Source of the DNA: a bacterium
Lineage (GTDB): Bacteria; Patescibacteriota; Saccharimonadia; Saccharimonadales; UBA4665
Reading direction: 5' to 3'
Length of the DNA: 40,751 nucleotides
Assembly: GCA_021799575.1 (NCBI GenBank)
Contig: JAJZAD010000007.1
Coordinates: 1-40,751, forward strand
Part shown: positions 1 through 7,872 of the stretch, piece by piece
How positions within the stretch are numbered: position 1 is the stretch's first letter
How the letters are laid out: the number at the start of each line of letters is the position of its first letter
The notes under the pieces: model-generated
The model's database searches: none
Seen by the model: the letters and a program-made list of their open reading frames with translations, nothing else
Told to the model about the DNA's origin: nothing
Made by a program: the position numbers and the translations under genes

Positions 1-1
1 C

Positions 2-124
2 ACTACACCAGAAAAGTTCCCAGACTACGTTAGAGAATTCTGCTTCAGATTTTCCACGCCAGAGTTATTTAGTTCGCCCCAGTTATATTGTGAGAAAACA
101 TTAATTCTTGTACCAACACGTTAA
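2..124 (+). pseudogene. C-terminal fragment of an unidentified gene running in from the left edge
   Basis: An open frame enters from the left edge and stops at TAA 122-124, giving 40 residues. The fragment contains the run FPDYVREFCFRF, which resembles the C-terminal end of some IS transposases (Y-x-x-EF-x-FRF pattern). The tail after it does not look familiar, so this may be a degenerate remnant. Family assignment is a guess; no start or upstream domain is visible. The following bases 125-209 are AT-rich and carry nothing I recognise. Confidence 0.25.
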
Positions 125-209
125 CATAACCCCTTAAAATTGCAGATAGTTTTAAAGTATTTTCAATTTAACTATTTAGCATTTGGTTTTAACGTATTGC
201 TTAATTAAA

Positions 210-941
210 TTATCTAGCCAAATACGCTTCGCTTAGATCCTTAAATTGTGTCTTAATGTCCCTGCCGGATAAGATCAAAAGGTTCTGGGGGGTTGAACTA
301 AAAAAACCTTTGTCAACGCTTACTATCTTGATAGGACCGATCTGCTTACGGTAAGAACTGGCAATCTCTAGTGCCGGGGCGGCTAAAGGACCGGATAGTG
401 CAGCAATGCAGTTAGTGGCCACAACACCTCCTGGCAGTAAAATCCGGGCCAACTGGCTGGCGAACTCCTGATTCCTGAATTCGGAAGGAATATTAAAAGC
501 GTTAAAGATATCAATTAAGATAAGCTCATAAGAGGTTTTGGTTTCGGATACGAAATCTTTGGCATCGTTAATAATTACTTTTAGGCTGGGAATTGGATGA
601 TATCCGAAAAATTTACGAGCCAAATCGATCAGGTCATGGTTGATTTCAACGACTGTAATCGCACTTGACGGCAACTGTTTCATTAGCGCCATTGGTAAAG
701 TCATGGTTCCGCCGCCAAGCATTAAAATGTTCCTCGGGCCAAGTTTTACAGCAATATCGAGAAGGTACTGATTGTAATCGAACAGTAAGCGCGGATTGCC
801 GTCCAGGGCAATGCCTGACTGGGCGGCCCGGTTCGGGCCGTTAAAAAGTACCCTAGCCCGCCTTCCGTTGTAGAGCAAGTCTTCAACCGAAAAACTCCCA
901 TACCGGTTTGTAAGTTCTGCTAGTACTTGGCGTCCAAACAC
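210..941 (-). CDS. Spermidine-synthase-like SAM-dependent methyltransferase fold protein
   Basis: A 243-residue protein with a class I Rossmann core. The nucleotide-binding loop is LMLGGGTMTLP (about residues 74-84), followed by the acidic strand end VVEIN and the motif NDAKDF, then ELILIDIF and LLPGGVVATN. This order matches the catalytic domain of spermidine synthase-like proteins. True aminopropyltransferases have GGGDGG in the first loop and a conserved Asp in the gate loop; here the loop is GGGTMT and the later motif is DIFNAF, so polyamine synthesis is doubtful. The start is GTG, with GGGGG about 5 nt upstream. It is divergent from the gene at 1037, so the 95-bp gap may hold promoters for both. 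The substrate cannot be told from sequence. Confidence 0.75.
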   Translation of the reverse strand: MFGRQVLAELTNRYGSFSVEDLLYNGRRARVLFNGPNRAAQSGIALDGNPRLLFDYNQYLLDIAVKLGPRNILMLGGGTMTLPMALMKQLPSSAITVVEINHDLIDLARKFFGYHPIPSLKVIINDAKDFVSETKTSYELILIDIFNAFNIPSEFRNQEFASQLARILLPGGVVATNCIAALSGPLAAPALEIASSYRKQIGPIKIVSVDKGFFSSTPQNLLILSGRDIKTQFKDLSEAYLAR

Positions 942-1002
942 AATACCCCCAAACAGCTTAAGCGCGATTTTATCGTAACTCGGTAATAATCATTCTTTAA
1001 AG

Positions 1003-1030
1003 TTTAACTTATTATTTATCCATATATAAT
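1003..1030 (+). promoter_or_regulatory. Promoter of the 1037 gene, leaderless type
   Basis: A perfect -10 box TATAAT lies at 1025-1030 with a weak -35 candidate TTTAAC at 1003-1008 (16-bp spacer). The GTG start codon follows only 6 nt after the -10 box, about where transcription should begin. No Shine-Dalgarno sequence is present, so a leaderless mRNA is expected. Confidence 0.55.
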
Positions 1031-1036
1031 TAACTA

Positions 1037-2140
1037 GTGCCGATTGAGAATAGCCTAAAACTAATGCTGGCCAGAATAAGCAGGCGAAAATGGCTGCTTG
1101 CCATGCTGCTAACTTTAGGATTTATACTGGTTACCGTAGGGCTAGGCTATTATTCCAACCTCGTCATTCCCGGAAATCCGGATCATAACGCCCGCTATCT
1201 TGCCGAACCGGGCACCCATCTTGACTTCATGTCCGAATGGGACGGACCACATTATATTTATATTGCCCAACACGGTTACGGGAATAATGTCGGTCTAAGT
1301 GCTTTTTTCCCGCTTTATCCGCTATTAATCAGATTGGTCATGTATATAGTCAGATCACCGCTTATCTCAGCGTTGCTGGTCAGCTGGCTATGTCTTTTTG
1401 GTGCCCTGTATTTTTACTTCAAAATAGCCCATAAACTGTTTGGGTCGGATACTACAACCCTGTTAGCGGGTGCTCTGCTGTTTTTATTATTCCCAACCGG
1501 AGTATTTTTAGCTGCCACTTATTACAGCAGTCTTTTGGCTTTCACGACTCTGGCAGCTTTTTATTTCGGCTTACGTGGCAAGTATATATACGCCGGCCTG
1601 TTTTGCTTGTTGGCAGCAGCTACTCAACCGATCGGCATTTTTACTGCCGTTGCCGTTGCCTTATTGCTTTATGAAGCCAAAACTGGTCTGGTAAAAAGCA
1701 CGGTGGCTCTGGTGTTCGGCATGGCTGGAATAGGGGGTTATATGCTCTATCTGGATGCCAGCATGGGTAAGCCTTTAGCATTTATTAGCGGACAAAGGCA
1801 AACCGGCTGGTTAAGCGGACATTACCTTAATGAACTTACCGGATCGATTACCGCGGTTTCGTTAATACTGTTCGTTTTAATGTTGATATCCGTTATCTAT
1901 TGGTGGCGTAAACGCTTAAGTTTCGCGATTTACAATCTGCTGTATGTAATAACTCCGATTATAGGAGGAAATTTTGCCGGTTACGGGCGGTATATCTTAA
2001 CCGCTTTCCCGCTACAATTTATGCTGCTAAAAAAATTTAAGAACTCTACTCTGGGCTACAGTGTGGTACTGTCACTTTCTACGATGGTGTGGGCATACTT
2101 CGTAATCCATTACGCTGCGGGATATACGGGGGGCTCCTGA
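1037..2140 (+). CDS. PIG-V-like integral membrane mannosyltransferase (GT-C fold)
   Basis: A 367-residue protein with a basic N-terminus, a first membrane segment at about residues 18-38, a long extracytoplasmic loop, and roughly seven or eight further membrane segments. The loop carries SEWDGPHYIYIAQHGYG followed by AFFPLYPLLIR, the signature of PIG-V/GPI-mannosyltransferase-like proteins (WDG...Y, FFPLYP). Such enzymes transfer a hexose from a polyprenyl-phosphate sugar donor on the outer face of the membrane. The acceptor is unknown; a bacterial envelope glycan or glycoprotein is more plausible than a GPI anchor. The GTG start fits the leaderless promoter; an internal ATG at 1064 is an alternative. 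The next gene starts 30 nt downstream with its own SD. Confidence 0.75.
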   Translation: MPIENSLKLMLARISRRKWLLAMLLTLGFILVTVGLGYYSNLVIPGNPDHNARYLAEPGTHLDFMSEWDGPHYIYIAQHGYGNNVGLSAFFPLYPLLIRLVMYIVRSPLISALLVSWLCLFGALYFYFKIAHKLFGSDTTTLLAGALLFLLFPTGVFLAATYYSSLLAFTTLAAFYFGLRGKYIYAGLFCLLAAATQPIGIFTAVAVALLLYEAKTGLVKSTVALVFGMAGIGGYMLYLDASMGKPLAFISGQRQTGWLSGHYLNELTGSITAVSLILFVLMLISVIYWWRKRLSFAIYNLLYVITPIIGGNFAGYGRYILTAFPLQFMLLKKFKNSTLGYSVVLSLSTMVWAYFVIHYAAGYTGGS

Positions 2141-2170
2141 TAAAATAAACACTTAGGAGACAAACACGAG

Positions 2171-2587
2171 ATGGGAACATATAGCAAGATCAGAATTAAC
2201 ATCCCCGTATGGGCAGCCTGGTTGTTCGTGATTATATCCGTCGGGCTTGTTCCCTGGACCATATATTTAAGTGCAGCCTTGCCGGAGCACCATTTATCCC
2301 GTAATTGGGACATTACTTGGGTAGGTTTTGACGCCTTCCTGATAATATCCTTGCTTGCCACCGGCATACTGGCAAAAATGAAGTCAATATATATGATAAT
2401 GGCCGCCGCCATTACCGGTACGCTGTTCTTAACTGATGTCTGGTTTGATATCTTAAGTTATAAAACCGGCTCTACCGGTTTTGATAAAGCGATCATCATG
2501 GCAGTTTTTGGCGAAATACCGGTTGCGGTTATGAGCTTCGGCTTGACTATACACGGGCTAAGACGTTTGCACTCGGGTAATAAATAA
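2171..2587 (+). CDS. Small four-helix integral membrane protein of unknown function
   Basis: A 138-residue hydrophobic protein with four predicted membrane segments at about residues 11-33, 48-67, 72-92 and 105-126, with acidic or aromatic residues at their borders (WDITWVGFD, TDVWFD). The ATG is preceded by a TTAGGAGA ribosome-binding site at 2153-2160. It lies 30 nt behind the PIG-V-like gene and is followed by an intrinsic terminator at 2605-2630, so the two genes probably form one transcript. I do not recognise the family. Confidence 0.65.
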   Translation: MGTYSKIRINIPVWAAWLFVIISVGLVPWTIYLSAALPEHHLSRNWDITWVGFDAFLIISLLATGILAKMKSIYMIMAAAITGTLFLTDVWFDILSYKTGSTGFDKAIIMAVFGEIPVAVMSFGLTIHGLRRLHSGNK

Positions 2588-2604
2588 GCTTTTTTATTGT
2601 TTAG

Positions 2605-2630
2605 GCAACTTAACGGAAGTTGCGGTTTTT
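2605..2630 (+). terminator. Intrinsic terminator after the 1037-2587 gene pair
   Basis: Stem GCAACTT (2605-2611) pairs perfectly with AAGTTGC (2617-2623) around the loop AACGG and is followed by GG and five T. It lies 18 nt after the stop codon at 2587. The remaining sequence to 2773 shows no gene. Confidence 0.75.
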
Positions 2631-2773
2631 ATAGCCATGTCGTGTAAGTTACTGAGTACTTTTTCTAGAGTCATCTGTTTATCCCAACTTTTATTTAATG
2701 TTCATTATAAGGAGGATGCTTATACTCCGCACCCATCATAAAATTAACTATAAGCAGTTTCATGTAATAATTC

Positions 2774-3319
2774 TTACTTCCGGTTTCCGGGGGGTAGCAG
2801 TTGTTGCTTTTGCCCGTAACGAATGTAAGTCAGGGCAACACCAACCGCTTGTATCATATCCGTAGCTTGTTCGTAGCTCATGCCGACACGCGATACCGGC
2901 AAGTTCTTGCCGTTGGATAATGACTGGGTAAAAGTTATCTGTAGGCCGTTTTTGTTTGCCTCAACGTGTAAACCGTCGGTGTACATAGTACGGGTATCCG
3001 TCGCCAGAACCATTATCAGTTGTTTCGCGGCAACCAGCGCTTCCTGGATATCTTCTCCGTCATTAGGAACGTCACCATATCCGGCCAAATCCCAAAGCTG
3101 CGCCGCTAAACGGTCATTCAAGCCATAATGATTAATTAGTAAATAAAGTACTTCTTCGTCCGGCCGGTCCATACCGGCTTCATAGCGTTCGAGAATGTGC
3201 TCGTCAATCTCAACCGCTCCGGACACATCAGATAAACTTTCATTACTGCTTTTGCGTAGGTTTCTTAGTTTAGCCCCTAACTGAGAATAGGGATTGGGAC
3301 CGATAGAAGGCTTGTTCAT
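2774..3319 (-). CDS. XRE-family helix-turn-helix protein with a separate C-terminal domain
   Basis: A 181-residue protein. Residues about 12-70 form an XRE/Cro-type helix-turn-helix (LGAKLRNLRKSSNESLSDVS, then IDEHILERYEAG). After an acidic linker, the C-terminal ~90 residues hold HVEANKNGLQITFTQ and SRVGMSYEQATDMIQAV. That pattern (ligand-like beta strands followed by an rVxMS-E-A helix) is reminiscent of DUF3467-like proteins, but this is inference. It is divergently arranged with murB (start at 3379), so it may regulate the shared 59-bp intergenic region. The target is unknown. Confidence 0.7.
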   Translation of the reverse strand: MNKPSIGPNPYSQLGAKLRNLRKSSNESLSDVSGAVEIDEHILERYEAGMDRPDEEVLYLLINHYGLNDRLAAQLWDLAGYGDVPNDGEDIQEALVAAKQLIMVLATDTRTMYTDGLHVEANKNGLQITFTQSLSNGKNLPVSRVGMSYEQATDMIQAVGVALTYIRYGQKQQLLPPGNRK

Positions 3320-3378
3320 GATTCCATGTTAGCGCTACAGCAAGACATCATGCAAGTCTTTGTTATAGTGAAAGTAAT

Positions 3379-4407
3379 ATGGAATTTCAACCTAATGTAC
3401 CGTTATCCAGGTATTCAACCATGAGGCTGGGCGGAAACGCCGATTACCTGATTGAGGTCCACGACCAGGCCACTCTGATTCAAGCAGCGGAAAATGCTAA
3501 AAAAAACCATCTGCCGATAATAATTGTCGGCAACGGCAGCAACATTGTCTGGAGAGACGAGGGTTTCTCCGGCCTGGTAATTGTTAACCGAATTCCGGGC
3601 TTTGAAGTAATCAGCCAGGACGATTTCGGTACTTACGTTTCAATAGGCGCAGGCGAGCCTTGGGATAGTGTGATTGAACGCAGTGTTGAAATGGGACTGT
3701 CCGGCATAGAATGTTTGAGTCTCATCCCCGGCACAGCCGGTGCTACACCGGTACAAAACATCAGTGCATACGGGCAGGAAATATCTCAAACCCTGGTAAC
3801 GGTAACGGCTTATGACCTGTTCGGTTCGCAAACTGTAAATATTCCTGCCGCCGATTGTAATTTCGCTTACCGTAGCAGTATCTTCAACTCGTCTTCTAAA
3901 GGAAGATATTTAATCACCGGCATTACTCTGGTGTTGACTAGAAACAAACCGCTGCCGCCGTTTTATCCCTCGGTAGCCAATTATCTGGAACAGCACGGGA
4001 TATCCGATTTTACTCCAGCGGCCTTGCGACAGGCCGTAGTAGATATCCGAAGATCCAAGCTTCCTAACCCAGAATCGACGCCTAATTGCGGTTCGTTCTT
4101 CCATAACCCGATAGTCGACGAATCGCTTGTAGCTACGCTTGAAGAAAAGTTCGGTTCGGTTCCCTACTGGCCGGAAAATAATTCAATGTTTAAGTTGTCG
4201 GCTGCCTGGCTTATCGACAAGTCAGGTTTCGGGAATTACTATGATCAGCAAACCGGCATTGCCACATGGCCGTACCAGCCTTTGGTATTTGTGAACCGGT
4301 CGGCTAAATCGACCGGAGATCTACTCAGATTCGCGGACAAAGTAAAATCCGCGGTTTCTCAGCGTTTCGGGATCGAATTAAATATCGAGCCTGAGATATT
4401 ACCTTAG
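3379..4407 (+). CDS. murB: UDP-N-acetylenolpyruvoylglucosamine reductase
   Basis: MurB reduces UDP-GlcNAc-enolpyruvate to UDP-N-acetylmuramate with NADPH and FAD, the second committed step of peptidoglycan precursor synthesis in the cytoplasm. The 342 residues match the usual length of type I MurB. Visible FAD-binding motifs are STMRLGGNADYL near the N-terminus, GNGSNIVWRDEGF, and IPGTAGATPVQNISAYG. The YRSSIFN loop, the proton-donor serine in NCGSFFHNP and the C-terminal Glu in EPEI are all present, so it should be active. An extended -10 (TGTTATAGT, ending at 3369) lies close to the ATG, suggesting a leader of only a few bases. Its 3' end overlaps convergent glyA by 4 bp. A HTH-MurA fusion lies 1.4 kb away. 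Confidence 0.95.
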   Translation: MEFQPNVPLSRYSTMRLGGNADYLIEVHDQATLIQAAENAKKNHLPIIIVGNGSNIVWRDEGFSGLVIVNRIPGFEVISQDDFGTYVSIGAGEPWDSVIERSVEMGLSGIECLSLIPGTAGATPVQNISAYGQEISQTLVTVTAYDLFGSQTVNIPAADCNFAYRSSIFNSSSKGRYLITGITLVLTRNKPLPPFYPSVANYLEQHGISDFTPAALRQAVVDIRRSKLPNPESTPNCGSFFHNPIVDESLVATLEEKFGSVPYWPENNSMFKLSAAWLIDKSGFGNYYDQQTGIATWPYQPLVFVNRSAKSTGDLLRFADKVKSAVSQRFGIELNIEPEILP

Positions 4408-5681
4408 GTATCGTTAGGTAACGGAAATCCGCTGGCAAACCCTTTAACCTCCGTTGCTATCTTATCCAATGCCGTCTCGTCGTTATGATGAGAAAGAGCC
4501 AGATGAATCCAGTCAGCTAGTTGTTCCATGTGTTCTTCTTTTAAACCCCTGGTTGTTATCGCCGGGGTTCCCAATCTTACGCCGCTCGGCTTATACGGTG
4601 GCAATGGATCGTTTGGAATAACGTTCTTGTTAAGTGTCAAGCCGATTCGATCCAGAGTTTTTTCCGCTACGTCGCCATCAAAACCAAAACTGGTCTTAAT
4701 ATCCGCAAGCATCATATGGTTATCCGTTCCGTTAGTAACCAGTTTAATCCCTTTTTTCATTAAGGCCTCGCTTAACGCTTTTGCGTTAGTTAAAACGTCC
4801 AGGCAGTAACTCTTGAACTCAGGTTGTGACGCTTCATAAAAGGCTACGGCTTTAGCGGCAATAATGTGCATGTGGGGTCCTCCCTGAAGACCAGGGAAAA
4901 CCGTTCTGTCAATTAGAGTCGGCAGGTTCTCCTTGGTTTTATCCACGGCCTTAAGGGGGTTGGATACCTTCCCTTGGGATAATATCATCGCACCCCGCGG
5001 TCCCCTCAATGTTTTATGCGTAGTGGTTGTTATGACATGGAAACCGTAGTCGAAAGGATTAGCAAGTACTCCACCTGCAATCAGACCGGCAATATGTGAC
5101 ATGTCAGCCATCAGTACGGCGTTTACCTCATTGCCTATTTCCGCAAATTTGGCATAATTCAGCTCCCTCGGGTAAGAAGAAAAACCGGCTAAAATTATTT
5201 TCGGTCTAGTCTTCAGGGCAAGCTCATGCATGCGGTCATAATCAAGCTCGCCGGTCTCTATATCCTTTATGCCGTAACGTACGAAATTAAATAATTTGGC
5301 GGAGATAGTTCCAGGACGGCCATGAGTCAAGTGACCGCCATGACTCAGTTCCATGCCCATGATAGTGTCGCCAGGCTCCATCCAGGCATGGTAAACGGCC
5401 TCGTTGGCGGGAGCACCCGAATGGGATTGAACGTTGGCATGATCGGCTCTAAACAGGTTCTTGGCTCTGTCTATGGCCAGCTGTTCGACGGCATCAGTAT
5501 TGATTTGTCCTCCGTAATAACGTTTACCGGGAAAACCTTCGGAGTACTTGTTGGTAAAAACACTGCCCATCGCCGCCATAACTTCAGCACTTACGTAATT
5601 TTCACTGGGTATAAGCTCTAAACCTTCACGTTGCCTTTTGGCTTCAGCGGCAATTAACTTCTCGACTTGCTTATCCTTCAC
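4404..5681 (-). CDS. glyA: Serine hydroxymethyltransferase
   Basis: This PLP enzyme interconverts serine plus tetrahydrofolate with glycine plus 5,10-methylene-tetrahydrofolate and supplies one-carbon units. The 425 residues are the normal length. Diagnostic motifs include LIPSENYVS, NKYSEGFPGKRYYGG, QSHSGAPANEAVY, ADMSHIAGL, and the PLP lysine in TTTTHKTLRGPRG (about residue 223). The start is GTG at 5681, and an extended -10 (TGCTACAAT on the minus strand, 5722-5730) lies about 40 nt upstream. It is convergent with murB with a 4-bp overlap. Confidence 0.95.
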   Translation of the reverse strand: MKDKQVEKLIAAEAKRQREGLELIPSENYVSAEVMAAMGSVFTNKYSEGFPGKRYYGGQINTDAVEQLAIDRAKNLFRADHANVQSHSGAPANEAVYHAWMEPGDTIMGMELSHGGHLTHGRPGTISAKLFNFVRYGIKDIETGELDYDRMHELALKTRPKIILAGFSSYPRELNYAKFAEIGNEVNAVLMADMSHIAGLIAGGVLANPFDYGFHVITTTTHKTLRGPRGAMILSQGKVSNPLKAVDKTKENLPTLIDRTVFPGLQGGPHMHIIAAKAVAFYEASQPEFKSYCLDVLTNAKALSEALMKKGIKLVTNGTDNHMMLADIKTSFGFDGDVAEKTLDRIGLTLNKNVIPNDPLPPYKPSGVRLGTPAITTRGLKEEHMEQLADWIHLALSHHNDETALDKIATEVKGFASGFPLPNDT

Positions 5682-5779
5682 GACGTGGAGCCTTTCATGA
5701 AACTCTATTTTTCTAATACCTATTGTAGCAAGTGACTACATAGAATAGAATTAAGTCAGTATCCTAAAAACAAAAACTT

Positions 5780-5809
5780 TTGCTAGATTAACGTCATATA
5801 TGGTATAAA
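5780..5809 (+). promoter_or_regulatory. Promoter of the HTH-murA gene, leaderless type
   Basis: A -35 candidate TTGCTA (5780-5785) and -10 TATAAA (5804-5809) are separated by 18 bp. The ATG at 5816 follows 6 nt after the -10 box and no ribosome-binding site is visible, so translation probably begins at or next to the first transcribed base. Confidence 0.55.
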
Positions 5810-5815
5810 GTCTCT

Positions 5816-7339
5816 ATGCTTTCCACAAATCAACAGATAGGTAAACTAATTGCCCAGATCAGGCAGGAACGCGGACTGACTCAAAACGAATTCGCTAAGC
5901 GTTTATCCACTTCCCAATCGGCAGTTAACAGAATGGAGCACGGCAGACAAAATATGAGCCTGGAAACGTTAGGCCGAATCAGCGAAGTTTTAAACAAACA
6001 GCTGATCAGTATCAATGGCAATGCCATTGATTTAAAAATAGAAGGCGGTCATGAACTGAAAGGTGAAATTACTCTTAAGACCAGTAAGAACGCGGCAGTC
6101 GGTTTACTGTGCGCCAGTCTTCTTAACAAAGGAACTTCCGTACTAAAAAACGTCGCTCGGATCGAAGAGGTTAACCGGATTATAGAAGTCCTACAAAGCA
6201 TCGGTGTTCACATCAGGTGGCAAAACGGCAACGATCTTGTGATTAAGGTACCGGAAAAACTTAATCTTGATCAGATCAATCACGAATCAGCCAAGAAAAC
6301 CCGCAGCGTTCTTATGCTGATCGGGCCACTGATACACCAAGCCAAAGAGTTCAGCATCCCTTACGCCGGTGGCTGTGACCTGGGCAGGAGAACAGTGCTG
6401 CCGCACCTCTACGCGTTAGAGGAATTCGGAGTGGAGGTCGCAACCAAATCGGGCCACTATTTGGTAACTTCTAAGGTTAAAATCCCGGGGCGCAACATAG
6501 TTCTCTACGAATCTGGCGACACTACCACCGAGAACATCCTGATGGCAGCGGCATTAACTCCAGCCAAGGTAGTTATTAAAATGGCCAGCGCCAATTATGC
6601 GGTTCAGGATCTGTGCTATTTCCTCATTAAACTCGGAGTTAAAATCGACGGGATCGGAACGTCAACCCTGATCGTTCACGGCTTAGGCAGCATCAACAAA
6701 ACCGTTTCTTACAGCCCGAGTGAAGATCCTGTAGAAGCTATGACCTTTATAGCAGCTGCCGTTACCACCAATTCTTCAATTACGATAAGGCGGGCACCGA
6801 TTGAATTTTTAGAGCTGGAGCTGCTGAAAATGGAGAAGATGGGGCTTAAGTTTGATTTAAGCCGGCCGTATAAGGCGGATAACGGGCACACCGATCTGGT
6901 AGACATTCACCTGCATAAACATAACGGCAGGCTAATAGCTCCTAAAGAAAAAATACATCCCAACGTATTTCCCGGTCTCAACATCGATCATTTGCCATAC
7001 TTCGTGCCGATCGTAGCTGTAGCGCACGGCAGAACTTTAATACATGACTGGATTTATGAAGACCGGGCGTTAATGTATACCGAGATGAAGAAAATCGGGG
7101 TTAACCTTGAGTTGGCTGATCCGCACCGGGTTTTTATCACGGGACCGACGAGATTTAAGCCCGCCGATATGGTATGCCCGAGCGGCATTCGCCCGGCGGT
7201 AATGCTCCTGATAGGCATGCTAGCAGCCCCGGGTATATCCACGCTTAGAAACGTCTATACCATCAATCGCGGGTATGAAGACCTAGCTACGCGTCTAAAT
7301 TCACTCGGTGCGCATATAACGGTTCTTCATGAAACTTAA
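5816..7339 (+). CDS. murA: UDP-N-acetylglucosamine 1-carboxyvinyltransferase with an N-terminal XRE HTH domain
   Basis: A 507-residue fusion. Residues about 5-65 are an XRE helix-turn-helix (IRQERGLTQNEFAKRLSTSQ, then SAVNRMEHGRQNMSLETLGR). From about residue 70 onward it is MurA, which transfers enolpyruvate from PEP to UDP-GlcNAc, the first committed step of peptidoglycan synthesis. MurA landmarks are present: SKNAAVGLL (substrate lysine and Asn), the catalytic Cys loop GGCDLGRR (Cys about residue 187), and INRGYEDLATRL near the C-terminus. Both parts are in one uninterrupted frame. The enzyme portion is full length, so it should be functional. The HTH could bind DNA or act as an assembly module; the sequence cannot distinguish these. 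Confidence 0.92.
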   Translation: MLSTNQQIGKLIAQIRQERGLTQNEFAKRLSTSQSAVNRMEHGRQNMSLETLGRISEVLNKQLISINGNAIDLKIEGGHELKGEITLKTSKNAAVGLLCASLLNKGTSVLKNVARIEEVNRIIEVLQSIGVHIRWQNGNDLVIKVPEKLNLDQINHESAKKTRSVLMLIGPLIHQAKEFSIPYAGGCDLGRRTVLPHLYALEEFGVEVATKSGHYLVTSKVKIPGRNIVLYESGDTTTENILMAAALTPAKVVIKMASANYAVQDLCYFLIKLGVKIDGIGTSTLIVHGLGSINKTVSYSPSEDPVEAMTFIAAAVTTNSSITIRRAPIEFLELELLKMEKMGLKFDLSRPYKADNGHTDLVDIHLHKHNGRLIAPKEKIHPNVFPGLNIDHLPYFVPIVAVAHGRTLIHDWIYEDRALMYTEMKKIGVNLELADPHRVFITGPTRFKPADMVCPSGIRPAVMLLIGMLAAPGISTLRNVYTINRGYEDLATRLNSLGAHITVLHET

Positions 7340-7412
7340 GGTTCTTTTTCAACCTCTCTAAACGCTAAAAACTTTAAAAGTACATCTTTAAGTGTTGTTG
7401 TTTATGGGTATG

Positions 7413-7487
7413 TGGTGCGAGTGAGGGGAGTCGAACCCCTGTGACTGGTTTGGAAAACCAGTGTAATAGCCGTTATACTACACTCGC
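7413..7487 (-). tRNA. tRNA-Gly(TCC)
   Basis: The minus strand reads GCGAGTG at the 5' end, paired with CACTCGC at the 3' end, then discriminator A and an encoded CCA. The anticodon stem CTGGT/ACCAG closes the loop TTTCCAA, giving anticodon TCC. The T arm is AGGGG-TTCGACT-CCCCT. All stems pair. Confidence 0.95.
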
Positions 7488-7542
7488 CGGATAAAAACTT
7501 TAAACCCGATTATACCCTAAAAACCGGTTTGTTTAACACCCC

Positions 7543-7551
7543 TGGTATAAT
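7543..7551 (+). promoter_or_regulatory. Extended -10 promoter of tRNA-Arg
   Basis: TGGTATAAT, an extended -10 element with a perfect TATAAT at 7546-7551, lies 10 nt before the tRNA 5' end. No convincing -35 box is seen at the right spacing. Confidence 0.6.
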
Positions 7552-7561
7552 CTTAATCGAT

Positions 7562-7638
7562 GCCCCGGTAGCTCAGCTGGATAGAGCAGAGGACTTCTAA
7601 GCCTAAGGTCGTTGGTTCGAATCCATCCCGGGGCGCCA
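7562..7638 (+). tRNA. tRNA-Arg(TCT)
   Basis: Acceptor GCCCCGG/CCGGGGC pairs perfectly, with G discriminator and encoded CCA. The anticodon loop is CTTCTAA (anticodon TCT). The anticodon stem GAGGA/GCCTA has only three Watson-Crick pairs, with mismatches at 27-43 (G-A) and 31-39 (A-G). The T stem GTTGG/CCATC has a U-U at 50-64. The overall tRNA fold is clear but weaker than usual. Confidence 0.9.
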
Positions 7639-7643
7639 AAAAC

Positions 7644-7716
7644 TGTGGATAAAAGATATCGGTCAGTGGAATGATAAAATTAACTTCATAGGTGTTATTT
7701 ATGAGTCTTATCCACA
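7644..7716. promoter_or_regulatory. Pair of inverted perfect DnaA boxes
   Basis: TGTGGATAA at 7644-7652 and its exact reverse complement TTATCCACA at 7708-7716 match the classical DnaA-box consensus. The 55 bp between them are AT-rich. This could be a DnaA-binding site pair acting on replication or transcription, or simply a 9-bp inverted repeat. No dnaA, dnaN or rpmH gene is nearby to support an origin. Confidence 0.4.
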
Positions 7717-7732
7717 TACTATACACAGTAAG

Positions 7733-7872
7733 TGTCTTGGGGGGTTGCATAAGACAATCATTGCTGCTAAATTAGTAATTACCATCGTTGAGGTGGTTGC
7801 CATCGCAAGATGACAGATTAAGCCGGAAACGACTTAATCAAGTAAAAAGACCTGGAAACAGGTCTTTTTACT
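7733..7872 (+). ncRNA. Candidate structured small RNA ending in a perfect terminator hairpin
   Basis: Five hairpins follow one another without a plausible protein gene. H1: TGTCTT 7733-7738 with AAGACA 7751-7756. H2: ACCATC 7781-7786 with GGTGGT 7792-7797. H3: TGCCATC 7798-7804 with GATGACA 7809-7815, loop GCAA. H4: GATTAAG-C-CG with CG-A-CTTAATC (7816-7839), loop GAAA. H5: 14-bp perfect stem 7841-7854/7859-7872, loop GAAA. H3 and H4 each hold one C-A mismatch. A -10-like TACTAT (7717-7722) lies just before H1. It does not look like SRP RNA, tmRNA or RNase P RNA. It could be an independent transcript or a processed tail of the tRNA-Arg transcript. Confidence 0.45.
7841..7872. terminator. Strong bidirectional terminator hairpin
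   Basis: AGTAAAAAGACCTG (7841-7854) pairs perfectly over 14 bp with 7859-7872 around a GAAA loop. The 3' arm contains five T and the 5' arm five A, so it can terminate transcription on both strands. From here to 7982 nothing else is recognised. Confidence 0.85.

Noticed and set aside
2110-2412. 100-codon minus-strand ORF
   Set aside because: Antisense shadow of the well-supported 2171-2587 membrane protein gene that has its own SD.
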